Part shown: in pieces, positions 37,701 to 46,630 of the stretch | How positions within the stretch are numbered: the stretch's first letter is position 1 | Layout: every line of letters begins with the position of its first letter | Origin: Oligoflexia bacterium | GTDB taxonomy: Bacteria; Bdellovibrionota; Bacteriovoracia; Bacteriovoracales; Bacteriovoracaceae | NCBI GenBank assembly: GCA_015232355.1 | Contig: JADFZW010000023.1 | Coordinates: 24,451 to 88,450, forward strand | Direction: 5' to 3' | DNA: 64,000 nt | Notes under the pieces: model-generated | Database searches by the model: none | Told to the model about the DNA's origin: nothing | What the model saw: only the letters and a program-made list of their open reading frames with translations | Position numbers and translations under genes: made by a program

Positions 37701-37941
37701 CGATCTCATCCATTCCTATACAGTATGGAATTCCCTCTTGAGTCGATTCATTAAGTTTTTTAAAGATTAATCCCTCATGTTCATAAACTGCCTTTTGTTT
37801 AAATTTATCAACACTCTTTCCGGTAGCAACTTTAAAGATAACACTCTCATTAGTGCTTTCACTTGTGGCCCTAAAAACTGAGGTCTCTTTGCTTTCATAG
37901 ATTACTTCAATGTCTTTATATCCCGGAATTTTTATTGTCAT
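31771..37941 (-). CDS. Giant Ser/Thr kinase - AAA ATPase - GAF - CheA-like hybrid kinase (copy 1)
   Basis: 2056 residues, cytosolic. Residues about 10-275 are a Ser/Thr kinase: HKDIKPSNIL, then VDFNIS in place of DFG, and ISPEQTGRMN. The Gly-rich loop is degenerate, as in HstK-type kinases. An AAA/PknK-like ATPase follows (about 300-640; GPSGIGKTS, VVMFIDDLQWAD). Then comes a long helical-repeat region to about 1340, GAF (about 1395-1545), coiled coil (QKVEERTEELRKKTA) and a PAS-like segment. An Hpt domain has His near 1763 (FRNMHTIKGISRQLNF). Last is a CheA-type ATPase (HLFSNSLEHGIE, WDDGQGIN, SGRGIGMSAV). No HisKA or CheW-like domain is present. It starts 14 bases after copy 2. Confidence 0.9.
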   Translation of the reverse strand: MTIKIPGYKDIEVIYESKETSVFRATSESTNESVIFKVATGKSVDKFKQKAVYEHEGLIFKKLNESTQEGIPYCIGMDEIEGHAMLILRYGGRSLSSYIEKNGPFAIERFLKIAIQIATILGRVHQNNIIHKDIKPSNILIDENNDKIFIVDFNISTLLSRENESIANPKVLEGSLAYISPEQTGRMNRSIDYRTDFYSLGISFFQMLTGKLPFYSENFLDFVHAHIAKKFPTLSESREDIPEMISLIVEKLTAKNAEDRYQTTFGLIRDLEKCLLMWQKDGKIANFKLGDIDRSNRFELPQKLYGRESQINLLLDSFKAVCKGQVRFLSVSGPSGIGKTSLIYEVHRPIVANFGLFMSGKFEQFKRDVPFSALKQAMKELAKQLLIMKEEDLVNIKNKLEKELGVYGKVITDFVPEMEILFAKLPELDRLTPAEAMNRFNLNVVKFFQIIASKNHPVVMFIDDLQWADSASMNLFKTLLFSEEIKYLLFIGAYRDNEVDSQHPIIHIINDFKNKKLPLDVINVAPLEKSHLIDLLADMFAKDKNAKDDEEELNKLAEITLSKTKGNPFFVGEFLKSLYREKIINFDINTGEWNWDINKILNLKVSESVVALMVDRLKRFDNDTQKLLMLASCIGCNFSLNILSIISKMPHRDVASKLWPALENGLVVPLGSDFHLIQGQLDQDFFKKACDEDFSDLDITYRFVHDRIQQGANELVSAKEKEQIHLEMARLYMQKLSNEERQEKYFDIVNHYNHAIKIVTSNEERDSIRELNYQAAVKGISSMAFGPALNYIRTADLIAAEGAKLKACNDFWKVDHQKAYKHALIRVECEYLNLNFDDARDFALKALNYCSDIWERVELEIHLLTLYSTQSKNEEACIHALRGLKLLGIREKPTTGRLRFVLVLFWMIFKLRNYNPDEHVNDPEISDRRIIKALEIVSVMAPPSYIFNLELLMVLLIRMFVYTAALGVSTPVVFLMSTMGSIELFFLHRFDRAKKYFDVAQKLLERFPDDKAKGRLSLVIHHTTTHQYIDHEIANDIAHQGMIAGLNSGDSTYAATNEASGSYNYSFVGTSLEKHEKLAQQGFEVSTKLQVYEMIWGAHTVRQTARCLAGKINGGNKDKDGRYTLDEDSYKESDLDIALGGYHRTMRIICSSEQTLRSLVLGEYQIVLDTFSKYWDWIFVLVGSMAVPFNFLNMSISMGQLAPTKSFIRKLFWRAALRFGLWKLKAHTNYNPTNLTHFYNLSLAGYYLVCGHISLAEEEFAKGVSFSEEHGYNLYIGLGSEMLAKIALARDDYKQAEKHLAKSISAYKKYGAKVKLTQLEEIYGPLVSSSINSNLNLNDDKIKKSQENYIETPLNGTATITNTINDDTLSGSSMVDQQTIIQLSQVISGEIFLDKLLDKIIKILQKNVGASRIVFLQHLGEEEENKVLYIRAEVAQDGSIQVLHDRLFTTATDLPHSVINYVAKTKEMVLENNISEKGQFLSDPYIKDSKTKSLLCTPIIHQTKLCGILYFENNLLSGAFTSDRLELLKMLSSQMAVSIENSLLCRTLEQKVEERTEELRKKTADVNSMFENLKQGVFLIINGGVIHHEYSIFMEEVFDTKEIGGMNAIDLLFRNSNIGADQISQMNSVLSNTIGEDLINYTINSHLLINEFSKTLSNGVTKIIEIDWNPITFNDVIEKIMVTLRDVTENIKLKQEAENQKNELKLISSLLSAPPEEIDNYFKSTFKYLEESRAFVKNRILMKNNRNDQEAQENLNILFRNMHTIKGISRQLNFDLVKEQAHQTEQYYSYLKMKKQESDLCWDLDKMSSELDLVYQSVEKYHKTYQDRLLCFCNKNKSAGKVFDNSLLELLKNDPKYAHLLNTKTLKEILSNTLNGLQSLSKTLGKQVPNVNIEDNDIRFPEEVASVFKDCFMHLFSNSLEHGIESDEERKKLGKEPKGNIYLKVNKENEKITLEFWDDGQGINLQKIKQKLSKNNLLSEKDLEHASNQQLAEAIFLPGFSTKDSTSEISGRGIGMSAVKSLLKKFDGDITVNIDDVTNNNKKSSKFVITLFNQRG

Positions 37942-37955
37942 AAAACTTGTCCAAT

Positions 37956-40900
37956 TTATTTTTCGATCGTCCCTAACTTCTCAGGAAGTGTAATAATAAA
38001 TTTAGCACTTCTTTGATCAACACTCTTTTTATCATCTAATGCTACAGCTATCTCACCACCAAATTTACTTAGTAAACTTTTAACTGAATTCATCCCTATC
38101 CCTCTACCAGAAATCTCAGAGGTACTATCTTTCGTAGAAAATCCTGGTAAAAATATCGAGTCCGCAAGTTGCAAATCTGAGACACCTTGTAAATCTTTTA
38201 GTAAATTATTTTTTATAAGTTTTTGTTTTATTTTGCTTAAATTTAATCCCCGTCCATCATCCCAAAATTCTAATTTAATTTTTCCCTTCTCTTGATTGAC
38301 CTTTAGAAAAATATTTCCTTTGGAATTTTTACCACTACTTACTCTCTCTTCTGCATTTTCTATTCCATGCTCAAGTGAATTGGAAAACAAATGCATAAAG
38401 CAATCTTTGAATAGCGGTGCTGCTTCCTCTGGGAATCGTATATTGTTATCATCTATGTTTACAGTTGGAACTTGTTTTCCCAATGTTTGTGATAATGATT
38501 GCAAACTATTTATAGTGGAATTTAAAATCTCCTTAAGTGTTTTACTGTTTAATAGATGTGCATACTTTGGATCATTTTTTAATAATTCAAAGAGTGAAAT
38601 GTCGATATTTTTTCCAGTAGCTTTATTGTTACTACTAAAACTCAACAGTCGATCTTGATATATTTTATGATATTTTTCAACACTTTGAAAAACAAGGTCT
38701 AATTCATTTAACATCTTTTGTAAATCCCAACACAAATCACTATCTTGCTTTTTCAACTTCAAATGACTGTAATATTGTTCTGTTTGATGTGCTTGTTCTT
38801 TAACTAAATCAAAATTTAATTGTCTAGAAATTCCTTTAATCGTATGCATATTTCTAAATAAAATATTTAAATCTTCTTGAGCAGATTGATCATTTTTATC
38901 ATTATTACTTATCATTTTATTTTTAATAATCAATGTACTCTCTTCTAAATAATTAATGGTAGATTTGAAATAATTATCAATCTCATCTGGTGAGACTGAG
39001 AGTAGACTACTAATTAATTTTAATTCCAGTTTTTGATTTTCAGCTTCTTGTTTTAATTTTCTATTTTCAGTTACATCTCTTAAGGTAACCATGATCTTTT
39101 CAATAACATCATTAAAAGCAATCGGATTCCAATCTATTTCAATAATTTTCGTTACTCCATTAGATAATGTTTTAGTAATTTCATTAATTAACAAATGGGA
39201 ATTAATCGTATAATTTATTAAATCTTCTCCAATACTATTATATAAGACAGATCCCATTTGAGATATATGATCTGCTCCAATGTTACTATTTTTAAATAGT
39301 AAATCGATTGCATTCATTCCCCCAATCTCTTTTGTCTCAAAGACCTCTTCCATAAAAATTGAATATTCATTATGAATAACTCCACCTTGTAAAATAAGAA
39401 AAACCCCTTGTTTTAAGTTTTCAAACATTGAGTTCACATCAGCAGTCTTTTTTCGTAACTCCTCTGTACGCTCTTCAACTTTTTGCTCTAATGTTCGACA
39501 AAGCAGTGAATTCTCAATTGAAACGGCCATCTGTGATGATAACATCTTTAAGAGTTCCAAACGATCACTAGTAAATGCACCACTTAACAAATTATTTTCA
39601 AAGTATAAAATTCCACAAAGTTTTGTTTGATGAATAATAGGAGTACAAAGAAGTGATTTGGTTTTACTATCTTTAATATAAGGATCACTTAAAAATTGTC
39701 CCTTCTCAGAAATATTATTTTCTAGTACCATCTCTTTGGTTTTGGCCACATAGTTTATTACCAAGTGAGGTAAATCAGTGGCATCATTATAAGGACGATC
39801 ATGCAAAACTTGTATAATACCCTCTTGACTAACTTCCGCTCGAATATATAAAACTTTACTTTCTTCTTCTTCACCTAAATGTTGCAAAAAAACGATTCTA
39901 CTAGCACCAACATTTTTTTGTAAAATTTTAATTATTTTATCTAATAGTTTTTCTAGAAAAATTTCACCAGAGATAACTTGTGACAATTGAATTATGGTTT
40001 GCTGATCTACCATCGAGTTACCAGAGAGTGTATCATTATTTATTGTATTGGTAATAGTAGCTGTTCCATTAAGAGGAGTTTCAATAGAGTTACTATTTTC
40101 TCTTTTATTAATATTATTTATATTATTATTTAAATTAAGATTAGCATTAACTAATCCAGCATATGTCTCTTGTAACTGAGTAAGCTTTGCTTTTGCTCCA
40201 TATCTTCTATAAGCACTCACACATTTTTCTAAATACTTTTCTGCTTGGGTAAAATCACCTTGAAAAATTGCATCCCTGGCCAACATTTCAGATGCTAATC
40301 CTATATGAAGATTGTAACCATACTTTTCTGCATGAATGATCCCTTTTTCAAACTCTTCTTTGGCCAAATTATTTTTTCCACACACTAAATAATATCCTGC
40401 TAGAGTTAGATTATAAAAGTTAGCTAAATTGGGTGGATTATAATCTGCATGTCTTTTTAATTTCCATAATCCAAAGCGAAGGGCCACTCTCCAAAATAAT
40501 TTTCTAATATAGGATTTTGTATGCGCTAGTTGTCCCATAGAAAGAGACATATTTAAAAAGTTAAATGGTATGGCCATCGACCCTGTTAAAACGAATGACC
40601 AATCCCAATACTTCCTAAAAGTATCAATCACTATTTGATATTCATTAAACACCAGTGAACGTAAGGTTTGCTGAGAAGAACATATTATCCGCATAGTACG
40701 ATGATCATCACCTAATACATTATCAAGTTCTGATTCTTTATAATCATCCTCATCAAGCATATAACGACCATACTCATCTTTTTGTCCACCATTAATTTTA
40801 CCAGCAAGACAACGTGCTGTTTGTACAATAGTATACGATCCCCACATCATATCATATACTTGTAGTTTTGAAGCAACATCTTTTCCATCGCGACCCAACC

Positions 40901-43900
40901 TCTCAATTAGATCCACAGATGTTCCAACAAAACTTTGATTGTAAGCTCTGGCGGCCTCATTAGTAGCAGCATACATATTATCTCCACTATTTAAACCGGC
41001 AATCATTCCCTGATGTGCAACATCCATCGCACTCTCATGATCAATAAAAGTATGCATGGTTGTATGATTAATAATCATATATAAACGACCTTTCGCTTTA
41101 TCATCAGGATATCTTTGAAGCAGCTTTTGAGAGGTATTTAAATATTTTTTTGCTCTCTCAAAACGTTGAAGAAATGTGATCTCAATTGCACAAAGTGCAG
41201 ATGTTAGAAAAACCATTTGAGGAGATGTCCCTAAAGGAGCAGTATAGACAATTAACCTCATTATAATTATCATTAATAATTCTAAGTTATACATGTAGAT
41301 TGCCGGCCCTACTACTGAGACGATCTCTAATGCTTTTGCAATTCTTCTATCACTAATTTCTGGATCATCAACGTGCGCTTCTGGATCATAATTTCTTAAT
41401 TTTATCGCCATCCAAATTAATACTATTACGAAACGAATTCTTCCGGCAGTTTTTCGTTCATTAATATTTAAAAGTTTGAAGGCCCGTAACGAATAAATAG
41501 TTGCCTCTTCATTTTTTGATTGTATTTGAGCAAGAGTTAATAAATGAATTTCTAATTCTATTCTCTCCCATAAATCTTCACAATGCTCCAATGCTTTTAA
41601 TGCGAATTTTTCAGCACCCTCATAATTAAGATTTAAATATTCACATTCAACTCTAATTAAAGAGTGTTTGTATGCTTTACTATGATCTACTTTCCAAAAT
41701 TCTTTATTTGGTTCACACTTTGTTTCTAAATCATGTTTACTTTTAACATCACTTCTAGTTAATGCATCAGCAGTTTTAATATAGTTTAGTGCTGGCCCAA
41801 ATGCCATGGTGGCCACTCCCTTAACCGCCGCTTGATAATTTAATTCACGAATGGTATCTCTTTCCTCTTGTGAATTAATAATCGGAATCGCATGATTGTA
41901 GTGATTTACAATATCAAAATATTTATCATAGCGTTCTTGTGGTGATAGTTTTTGCATATAAAGTCTGGCCATATTCAAGTGGATTTCTTCTTTCTCCGCT
42001 TGTTCTACTAGTTCATTTGCTCCTTGTTGAATACGGTCATGTACAAAACGATAATGAATATCTAATCCAGCAAAATCCTCATCCTTGGCTTCCTTAAAAA
42101 ACGCCTGATCAAGTTGCCCTTGTATCAAATGAAAATCTGATCCTAAGGGAACAATCAAACCATTTTCCAGTGCTGGCCAAAGTTTTGAGGCAACATCTCT
42201 TGGAGACATTTTTGAAATTATTGATAGAATATTAAGTGAAAAATTACATCCAATACAACTTCCGAGCATTAATAATTTTTGTGTATCCTTATCAAAAAGT
42301 TTTAGACGATCAATCATTAAGGCGACCACACTTTCTGATACTTTCAATTCTAGAATTTTATTTATCTCCCAATTCCACTCTCCACTTTTGATATCAAAGT
42401 TAATAATTTTTTCACGATAGAGCGATTTTAAAAATTCACCAACAAAAAATGGATTTCCTTTAGTTTTGTTAAGTGTGATCTCAGCTAATTTTTGTAAATC
42501 ATCATTATCTTTATCTTTGGCAAACATATCAGCAATCAATTCTACCAAATGCTCCTTTTCTAATGGGGCCACATTAATCACATCTAATGGTAATTTTTTA
42601 CTCTTAAAATCATTAATAATATGAATTATTGGATGATGAGAATCTACTTCATTATCTCGGTAAGCTCCAATAAAAAGTAAATACTTTATCTCATCTGAAA
42701 AAAGTAATGTTTTAAATAAATTCATGCTAGCACTATCGGCCCATTGTAAATCATCAATAAACATTACCACTGGATGTTTGCGTGAAGCAACTATTTGAAA
42801 AAATTTTACTATGTTAAGGTTAAAACGGTTCATCGCTTCTGCTGGAGTTAAGCGATCAAGTTCTGGAAGTTTTCCAAATAAAATTTCCATCTCTGGTATA
42901 AACTCAGTAATTACTTTTCCATAAACACCAAGCTCTTTTTCAAGTTTATTTTTCAGATTAAGTTGATCTTCTTCTTTCATCACCAACAATTGTTTTGAAA
43001 GTTCTTTCATTGCTTGTTTAAGTGCAGAGAAAGGAACATCTCTTTTAAATTGCTCAAACTTACCAGACATAAAAAGACCAAAGTTGGCAACAATTGGTCT
43101 ATGAACTTCATAAATTAAAGATGTCTTTCCAATACCTGATGGACCACTCACACTTAAAAAATGAACTTGTCCCTTACAAACTGCTTTAAAACTATCAAGG
43201 AGTAAATTTATTTGAGACTCTCTTCCATATAATTTTTGAGGCAATTCAAAACGGTTAGATCTATCGATTTCTCCTAATTTAAAATCAGTAATTTTTTTAT
43301 CTTTTTGCCACATAGATAGACATTTTTCTAAATCTCTAGTTAATCCAAAAGTTGTCTGATAACGATCTTCTGCATTTTTAGCGACCAATTTTTCAATCAT
43401 CTTTGCAATCATTTCAGGAGCATCTTTTCTAAAATCAGTTAGTGGTGGAATTTGTTTAGCAATATGAGCATGAACAAAATCCAAAAAATTTTCATAGTAA
43501 AATGGAAGTTTTCCCGCTAACATTTGAAAAAAACTTATCCCTAAAGAATAAAAATCAGTTCGATAATCAATAGAGCGATTCATTCGTCCAGTTTGTTCTG
43601 GAGACATATAAGCAAGAGATCCTTCCAATACCTTGGGATTGGCAATACTTTCATTTTCTCTGGAGAGTAAAGTGGAGATGTTAAAATCAACAATATATAT
43701 TTTATCATTACTTTCATCGATTAAAATATTTGATGGTTTGATATCTTTGTGAATAATATTATTTTGATGAATTCGTCCAAGTATAGAAGAAATTTGAATA
43801 GCAAGTTGTAAAAATTTTTCAATTTCAAATGGACCATTCTTTTCTATATAGCTTGATAGAGATTTTCCTCCATAGCGAAGAATAAGCATAGCATGGCCAT

Positions 43901-44141
43901 CAATCTCATCCATTCCTAGACAATAGGGGATACCCTCTTGGACGGAATCATTTAATTTTTTAAATATAAGTCCTTCGTGTTCATAAACTGCTTTTTGTTT
44001 GAATTTATCAGTTTGCTTTCCTATGGCCACTTTAAAGATCACACTCTCATTTGTTGTTTCACTTATGCCCTTAAGAACAGATGTCTCTTTACTCTCATAA
44101 ATTACTTCAACATTTTTGTATCCAGGGATTTTGATTGTCAT
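37956..44141 (-). CDS. Giant Ser/Thr kinase - AAA ATPase - GAF - CheA-like hybrid kinase (copy 2)
   Basis: 2061 residues, same domain order as copy 1 and first gene of the operon. Kinase motifs are HKDIKPSNIL and VDFNIS. The AAA motifs are GPSGIGKTS and FIDDLQWADSA. The Hpt motif is MHTIKGISRQLNF, and the ATPase boxes are HLFSNSLEHGIE and SGRGIGMNSV. The two copies are identical over 123 consecutive residues across GAF and the following coiled coil, but clearly diverged in the helical-repeat region. This is consistent with duplication followed by gene conversion of the signalling core and divergence of the sensing part. Confidence 0.9.
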   Translation of the reverse strand: MTIKIPGYKNVEVIYESKETSVLKGISETTNESVIFKVAIGKQTDKFKQKAVYEHEGLIFKKLNDSVQEGIPYCLGMDEIDGHAMLILRYGGKSLSSYIEKNGPFEIEKFLQLAIQISSILGRIHQNNIIHKDIKPSNILIDESNDKIYIVDFNISTLLSRENESIANPKVLEGSLAYMSPEQTGRMNRSIDYRTDFYSLGISFFQMLAGKLPFYYENFLDFVHAHIAKQIPPLTDFRKDAPEMIAKMIEKLVAKNAEDRYQTTFGLTRDLEKCLSMWQKDKKITDFKLGEIDRSNRFELPQKLYGRESQINLLLDSFKAVCKGQVHFLSVSGPSGIGKTSLIYEVHRPIVANFGLFMSGKFEQFKRDVPFSALKQAMKELSKQLLVMKEEDQLNLKNKLEKELGVYGKVITEFIPEMEILFGKLPELDRLTPAEAMNRFNLNIVKFFQIVASRKHPVVMFIDDLQWADSASMNLFKTLLFSDEIKYLLFIGAYRDNEVDSHHPIIHIINDFKSKKLPLDVINVAPLEKEHLVELIADMFAKDKDNDDLQKLAEITLNKTKGNPFFVGEFLKSLYREKIINFDIKSGEWNWEINKILELKVSESVVALMIDRLKLFDKDTQKLLMLGSCIGCNFSLNILSIISKMSPRDVASKLWPALENGLIVPLGSDFHLIQGQLDQAFFKEAKDEDFAGLDIHYRFVHDRIQQGANELVEQAEKEEIHLNMARLYMQKLSPQERYDKYFDIVNHYNHAIPIINSQEERDTIRELNYQAAVKGVATMAFGPALNYIKTADALTRSDVKSKHDLETKCEPNKEFWKVDHSKAYKHSLIRVECEYLNLNYEGAEKFALKALEHCEDLWERIELEIHLLTLAQIQSKNEEATIYSLRAFKLLNINERKTAGRIRFVIVLIWMAIKLRNYDPEAHVDDPEISDRRIAKALEIVSVVGPAIYMYNLELLMIIIMRLIVYTAPLGTSPQMVFLTSALCAIEITFLQRFERAKKYLNTSQKLLQRYPDDKAKGRLYMIINHTTMHTFIDHESAMDVAHQGMIAGLNSGDNMYAATNEAARAYNQSFVGTSVDLIERLGRDGKDVASKLQVYDMMWGSYTIVQTARCLAGKINGGQKDEYGRYMLDEDDYKESELDNVLGDDHRTMRIICSSQQTLRSLVFNEYQIVIDTFRKYWDWSFVLTGSMAIPFNFLNMSLSMGQLAHTKSYIRKLFWRVALRFGLWKLKRHADYNPPNLANFYNLTLAGYYLVCGKNNLAKEEFEKGIIHAEKYGYNLHIGLASEMLARDAIFQGDFTQAEKYLEKCVSAYRRYGAKAKLTQLQETYAGLVNANLNLNNNINNINKRENSNSIETPLNGTATITNTINNDTLSGNSMVDQQTIIQLSQVISGEIFLEKLLDKIIKILQKNVGASRIVFLQHLGEEEESKVLYIRAEVSQEGIIQVLHDRPYNDATDLPHLVINYVAKTKEMVLENNISEKGQFLSDPYIKDSKTKSLLCTPIIHQTKLCGILYFENNLLSGAFTSDRLELLKMLSSQMAVSIENSLLCRTLEQKVEERTEELRKKTADVNSMFENLKQGVFLILQGGVIHNEYSIFMEEVFETKEIGGMNAIDLLFKNSNIGADHISQMGSVLYNSIGEDLINYTINSHLLINEITKTLSNGVTKIIEIDWNPIAFNDVIEKIMVTLRDVTENRKLKQEAENQKLELKLISSLLSVSPDEIDNYFKSTINYLEESTLIIKNKMISNNDKNDQSAQEDLNILFRNMHTIKGISRQLNFDLVKEQAHQTEQYYSHLKLKKQDSDLCWDLQKMLNELDLVFQSVEKYHKIYQDRLLSFSSNNKATGKNIDISLFELLKNDPKYAHLLNSKTLKEILNSTINSLQSLSQTLGKQVPTVNIDDNNIRFPEEAAPLFKDCFMHLFSNSLEHGIENAEERVSSGKNSKGNIFLKVNQEKGKIKLEFWDDGRGLNLSKIKQKLIKNNLLKDLQGVSDLQLADSIFLPGFSTKDSTSEISGRGIGMNSVKSLLSKFGGEIAVALDDKKSVDQRSAKFIITLPEKLGTIEK

Positions 44142-44415
44142 GAAAAAACTCCAATCCTAACTATTCCTATCATATATTAAAAGATAGGATAGTAAGACAG
44201 TAGGAACACAAAAAACAAAAACTCTCTTAAATTTTTCGGTTTTTTAAGATAGCTATTGAGCTTTTTTTAAATCTTCTTGGGTGTTTTTCGATTATATTTT
44301 GCAATCTACGTGAATTACAGTATAATTTATTTGATAAAAAAACAAAATTCATTCATGTATGCAATTTCAATTGCATACTCAATAAATAAAATTAAAATAA
44401 ATAAAATCAAAACAA
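44142..44415. other. Intergenic region with hairpin
   Basis: AT-rich spacer between the giant kinase start and the end of the next minus-strand gene. At 44357-44378, GTATGCAATT and AATTGCATAC form a 10-bp stem with a 2-base loop. On the minus strand a T-rich tract follows 13 bases later, so it may be a weak terminator for the gene ending at 44416. Nothing else was found. Confidence 0.4.
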
Positions 44416-46329
44416 TCAAAAACAATCAGTAAGTTTCATCATTTTTGCTTGTTCTATTAATCCCTTTTTTTGTATATTAAATAATTCTACTATTTGTTTT
44501 TTTACATCGCTAAATGATATGATGGTATTTTTTTCAATGGCCTCTCTCATAGTTATTTGTGATTCTGGTGCCAACATTTGAATCAATCGATCAATACTTT
44601 TTTGTTGTGATTCTTTTGTGGTTTCCGATAAAATATTTGCTAAATCTAATATTTCTTCCTTGGCATTTTTAACAAACAACTCATTTTGACAATCAAAAGA
44701 TGCTTTATCGTATTTCACCCCTTTAAAATTTTCATAATTTTTTTTCATCATCATCTCTATAATTTTTGTTTGATTATCAGGATCATCGTGGCCAACGCTT
44801 AAATGGGACTCTCTTTCTAAGGCAGTAGGTGTTTTACTGTATTTGATTAGATCATCTATTACTGAAATTTGTGTTAACCACTGTTGAAAATCTTTTTGAG
44901 GCCCAAAATTACGCATTTCCAGACGAGTATTTTTAAATCCCTTATCAGCGATATTGTTTATTCTCAGTGATTGCATCTTATTACTGGAAAAATCGTAGGA
45001 ATAAGCAATGGTATTTGGTTTATAAATCTTATTATGAAAGTTATTATAAAATTTTTGTATCTCAATTCTATCTTTTTCAGCATCTCCCATTTTTTGTGTA
45101 AATATTTTTGTAAATAAATCATTCATTTCTTTGCGTGGAGATACCTCATATATCGGCCAATCTTTACCCCGACCTTTGTAACGAATATTTGCACATCCAC
45201 GGAGTAATATTCTAAACAAAGGATGTCGTTCCAATATATGAAAAAAAACTACACTGGATTTTGGAGAATTATAAAATGTTGTAAAATCAATATTTAAATG
45301 TCCACCACCTTTTCCTGTAAGATAGTATGGTTCAATAGAAAAATCTTTTGCTGACTTAAACAATTCTTCAAAATATCTTTGCTTGTTTTTTGTGTCCTGA
45401 ACACTAAGTTTTCTTGCTTCAACCTCGATCACCCCACTATCAACTTTAAGAGTAAACAGTGGATTTGAAAAAACAACATCTTTTTCAAAGACACTACATT
45501 TAGAATCCTCTTTCGAGCAAATACAGATTAAATCATCAAACTTTGTACAAAAATCATTACTTATATTTTGAATATAATTCATTTTTATTTCTTTTTTTTG
45601 TATATTTGGAGAAATAACAGGAGATGTGAACGTAAACTCTGGTCCGTAATGACCACTTAGTAGTGAATCAGCGTCTATGTCTTCTTTGTCTTCATCATCC
45701 TTTTTGTTGTTTTTTACATCTCTAATATTTGTATTTTTATTCACTTGGATTCCAGTAGCTATATTAGATGCTAATAGTGATATAAAATTAATACCAGAAA
45801 AATTTATTACTTTGATCTTTTTTAATTCCTGAAGATCTTTAACTGGCAATCTGAAATTAAAATTATCGTAAGGATGGTTTGCACGGAAATTAATTTTTTC
45901 TAATTTTAAAAAACCATTAAATCCTTTTATCTTAGGTATGTTTTCTGATTTAATCAGAAAGTCAAAAGTGATCTCTTTGACTTCTGAATATTTTTCTAAA
46001 ATCCATTTAGGTATACTTATTGATTTAGGAAATTGTTCTCTATATCCTATTGAGATATGCAATTTTTTAATATTTGTTTGTGGTATTTGTTGTAATACTT
46101 TATTTTCTTTCGACAAATTATTTATAACTACAAAATCTTTTAAAAGATCATTTTCTGTAAGTGATATGCTGTTTTTATTATTTATTCCATCAAAAGAAGA
46201 AGAAGAAGAAGAAGAGGTAGGGGTGTCGGTGGATGCATAATTTAAATCATAAAATAAAAATGATCTTAATAACAATCCAACTAGAATTAGTAATATGATT
46301 TTTAATCCATATTTTATTTTTAAAGACAT
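44416..46329 (-). CDS. Exported amidoligase-like protein A with LRR-like N-terminus
   Basis: 637 residues, AGGAGA upstream of the ATG. A signal peptide or anchor (about 8-32) is followed by a Ser run. Residues 85-185 resemble degenerate leucine-rich repeats (FLKLEKINFRAN, LQELKKIKVINFSG). The conserved part has four motifs in the order of amidoligase/glutamine-synthetase-like ligases: YGPEFTF (227-233), VIEVEARKLS (299-308), GGGHLNID (340-347) and RLEMRNFGPQ (468-477). In classical amidoligases the first motif reads GxExE; here the second Glu is Thr. It is paralogous to the two following genes. Export of an ATP-dependent ligase fold is unexpected. The substrate is unknown. Confidence 0.6.
   Translation of the reverse strand: MSLKIKYGLKIILLILVGLLLRSFLFYDLNYASTDTPTSSSSSSSFDGINNKNSISLTENDLLKDFVVINNLSKENKVLQQIPQTNIKKLHISIGYREQFPKSISIPKWILEKYSEVKEITFDFLIKSENIPKIKGFNGFLKLEKINFRANHPYDNFNFRLPVKDLQELKKIKVINFSGINFISLLASNIATGIQVNKNTNIRDVKNNKKDDEDKEDIDADSLLSGHYGPEFTFTSPVISPNIQKKEIKMNYIQNISNDFCTKFDDLICICSKEDSKCSVFEKDVVFSNPLFTLKVDSGVIEVEARKLSVQDTKNKQRYFEELFKSAKDFSIEPYYLTGKGGGHLNIDFTTFYNSPKSSVVFFHILERHPLFRILLRGCANIRYKGRGKDWPIYEVSPRKEMNDLFTKIFTQKMGDAEKDRIEIQKFYNNFHNKIYKPNTIAYSYDFSSNKMQSLRINNIADKGFKNTRLEMRNFGPQKDFQQWLTQISVIDDLIKYSKTPTALERESHLSVGHDDPDNQTKIIEMMMKKNYENFKGVKYDKASFDCQNELFVKNAKEEILDLANILSETTKESQQKSIDRLIQMLAPESQITMREAIEKNTIISFSDVKKQIVELFNIQKKGLIEQAKMMKLTDCF
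46195..46216. repeat. Triplet repeat (GAA)n encoding poly-Ser
   Basis: About seven AAG/GAA triplets on the plus strand encode the Ser run just after the signal peptide of protein A. Confidence 0.6.
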
Positions 46330-46521
46330 TTATTCTTTCTCCTATTTATTTCCTTCTCTTATGATTTGTAATATTTTTTTGATTATTAAAGTAATTATAT
46401 ATGTATATATTGAAATCAGGAGTGAAAAAAACTAAATATCTATAACAAAATTAAATAATTAGTCGTAAAATACAATTTATTTTATTTATATTTTTTCCAG
46501 AAATGTACCCCAAAAAGAGGG

Positions 46522-46590
46522 CATACTCAAGCCATACTCAAGACAACACATACTCAAGACAACACACACTCAAGGCAACACATACTCCCC
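46522..46590. repeat. 16-bp minisatellite, about four units
   Basis: CATACTCAAGACAACA occurs exactly at 46533-46548 and 46549-46564, with variants at 46565-46580 and partial copies at both edges. It lies between the divergent amidoligase-like genes. The absence of spacers rules out CRISPR. Confidence 0.85.
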
Positions 46591-46599
46591 TTTGCTCGA

Positions 46600-46629
46600 T
46601 TTGCTAAAAAAAACCGAATAGGATATAAT
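46600..46629 (+). promoter_or_regulatory. Possible sigma70-type promoter
   Basis: TTTGCT at 46600-46605, an 18-base spacer and TATAAT at 46624-46629. A transcript from here would begin near 46636, giving protein B a leader of about 135 bases. That would exclude the ATG at 46631 from translation, so promoter and small ORF compete as explanations. Confidence 0.35.
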
Positions 46630-46630
46630 A

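Noticed and set aside
37956..44141. One of the two giant kinases as an assembly duplication
   Set aside because: The copies differ throughout, especially in the helical-repeat region, so they are real paralogues.
46522..46590. CRISPR-like repeats
   Set aside because: The 16-bp units are contiguous with no unique spacers, and no cas genes are present.
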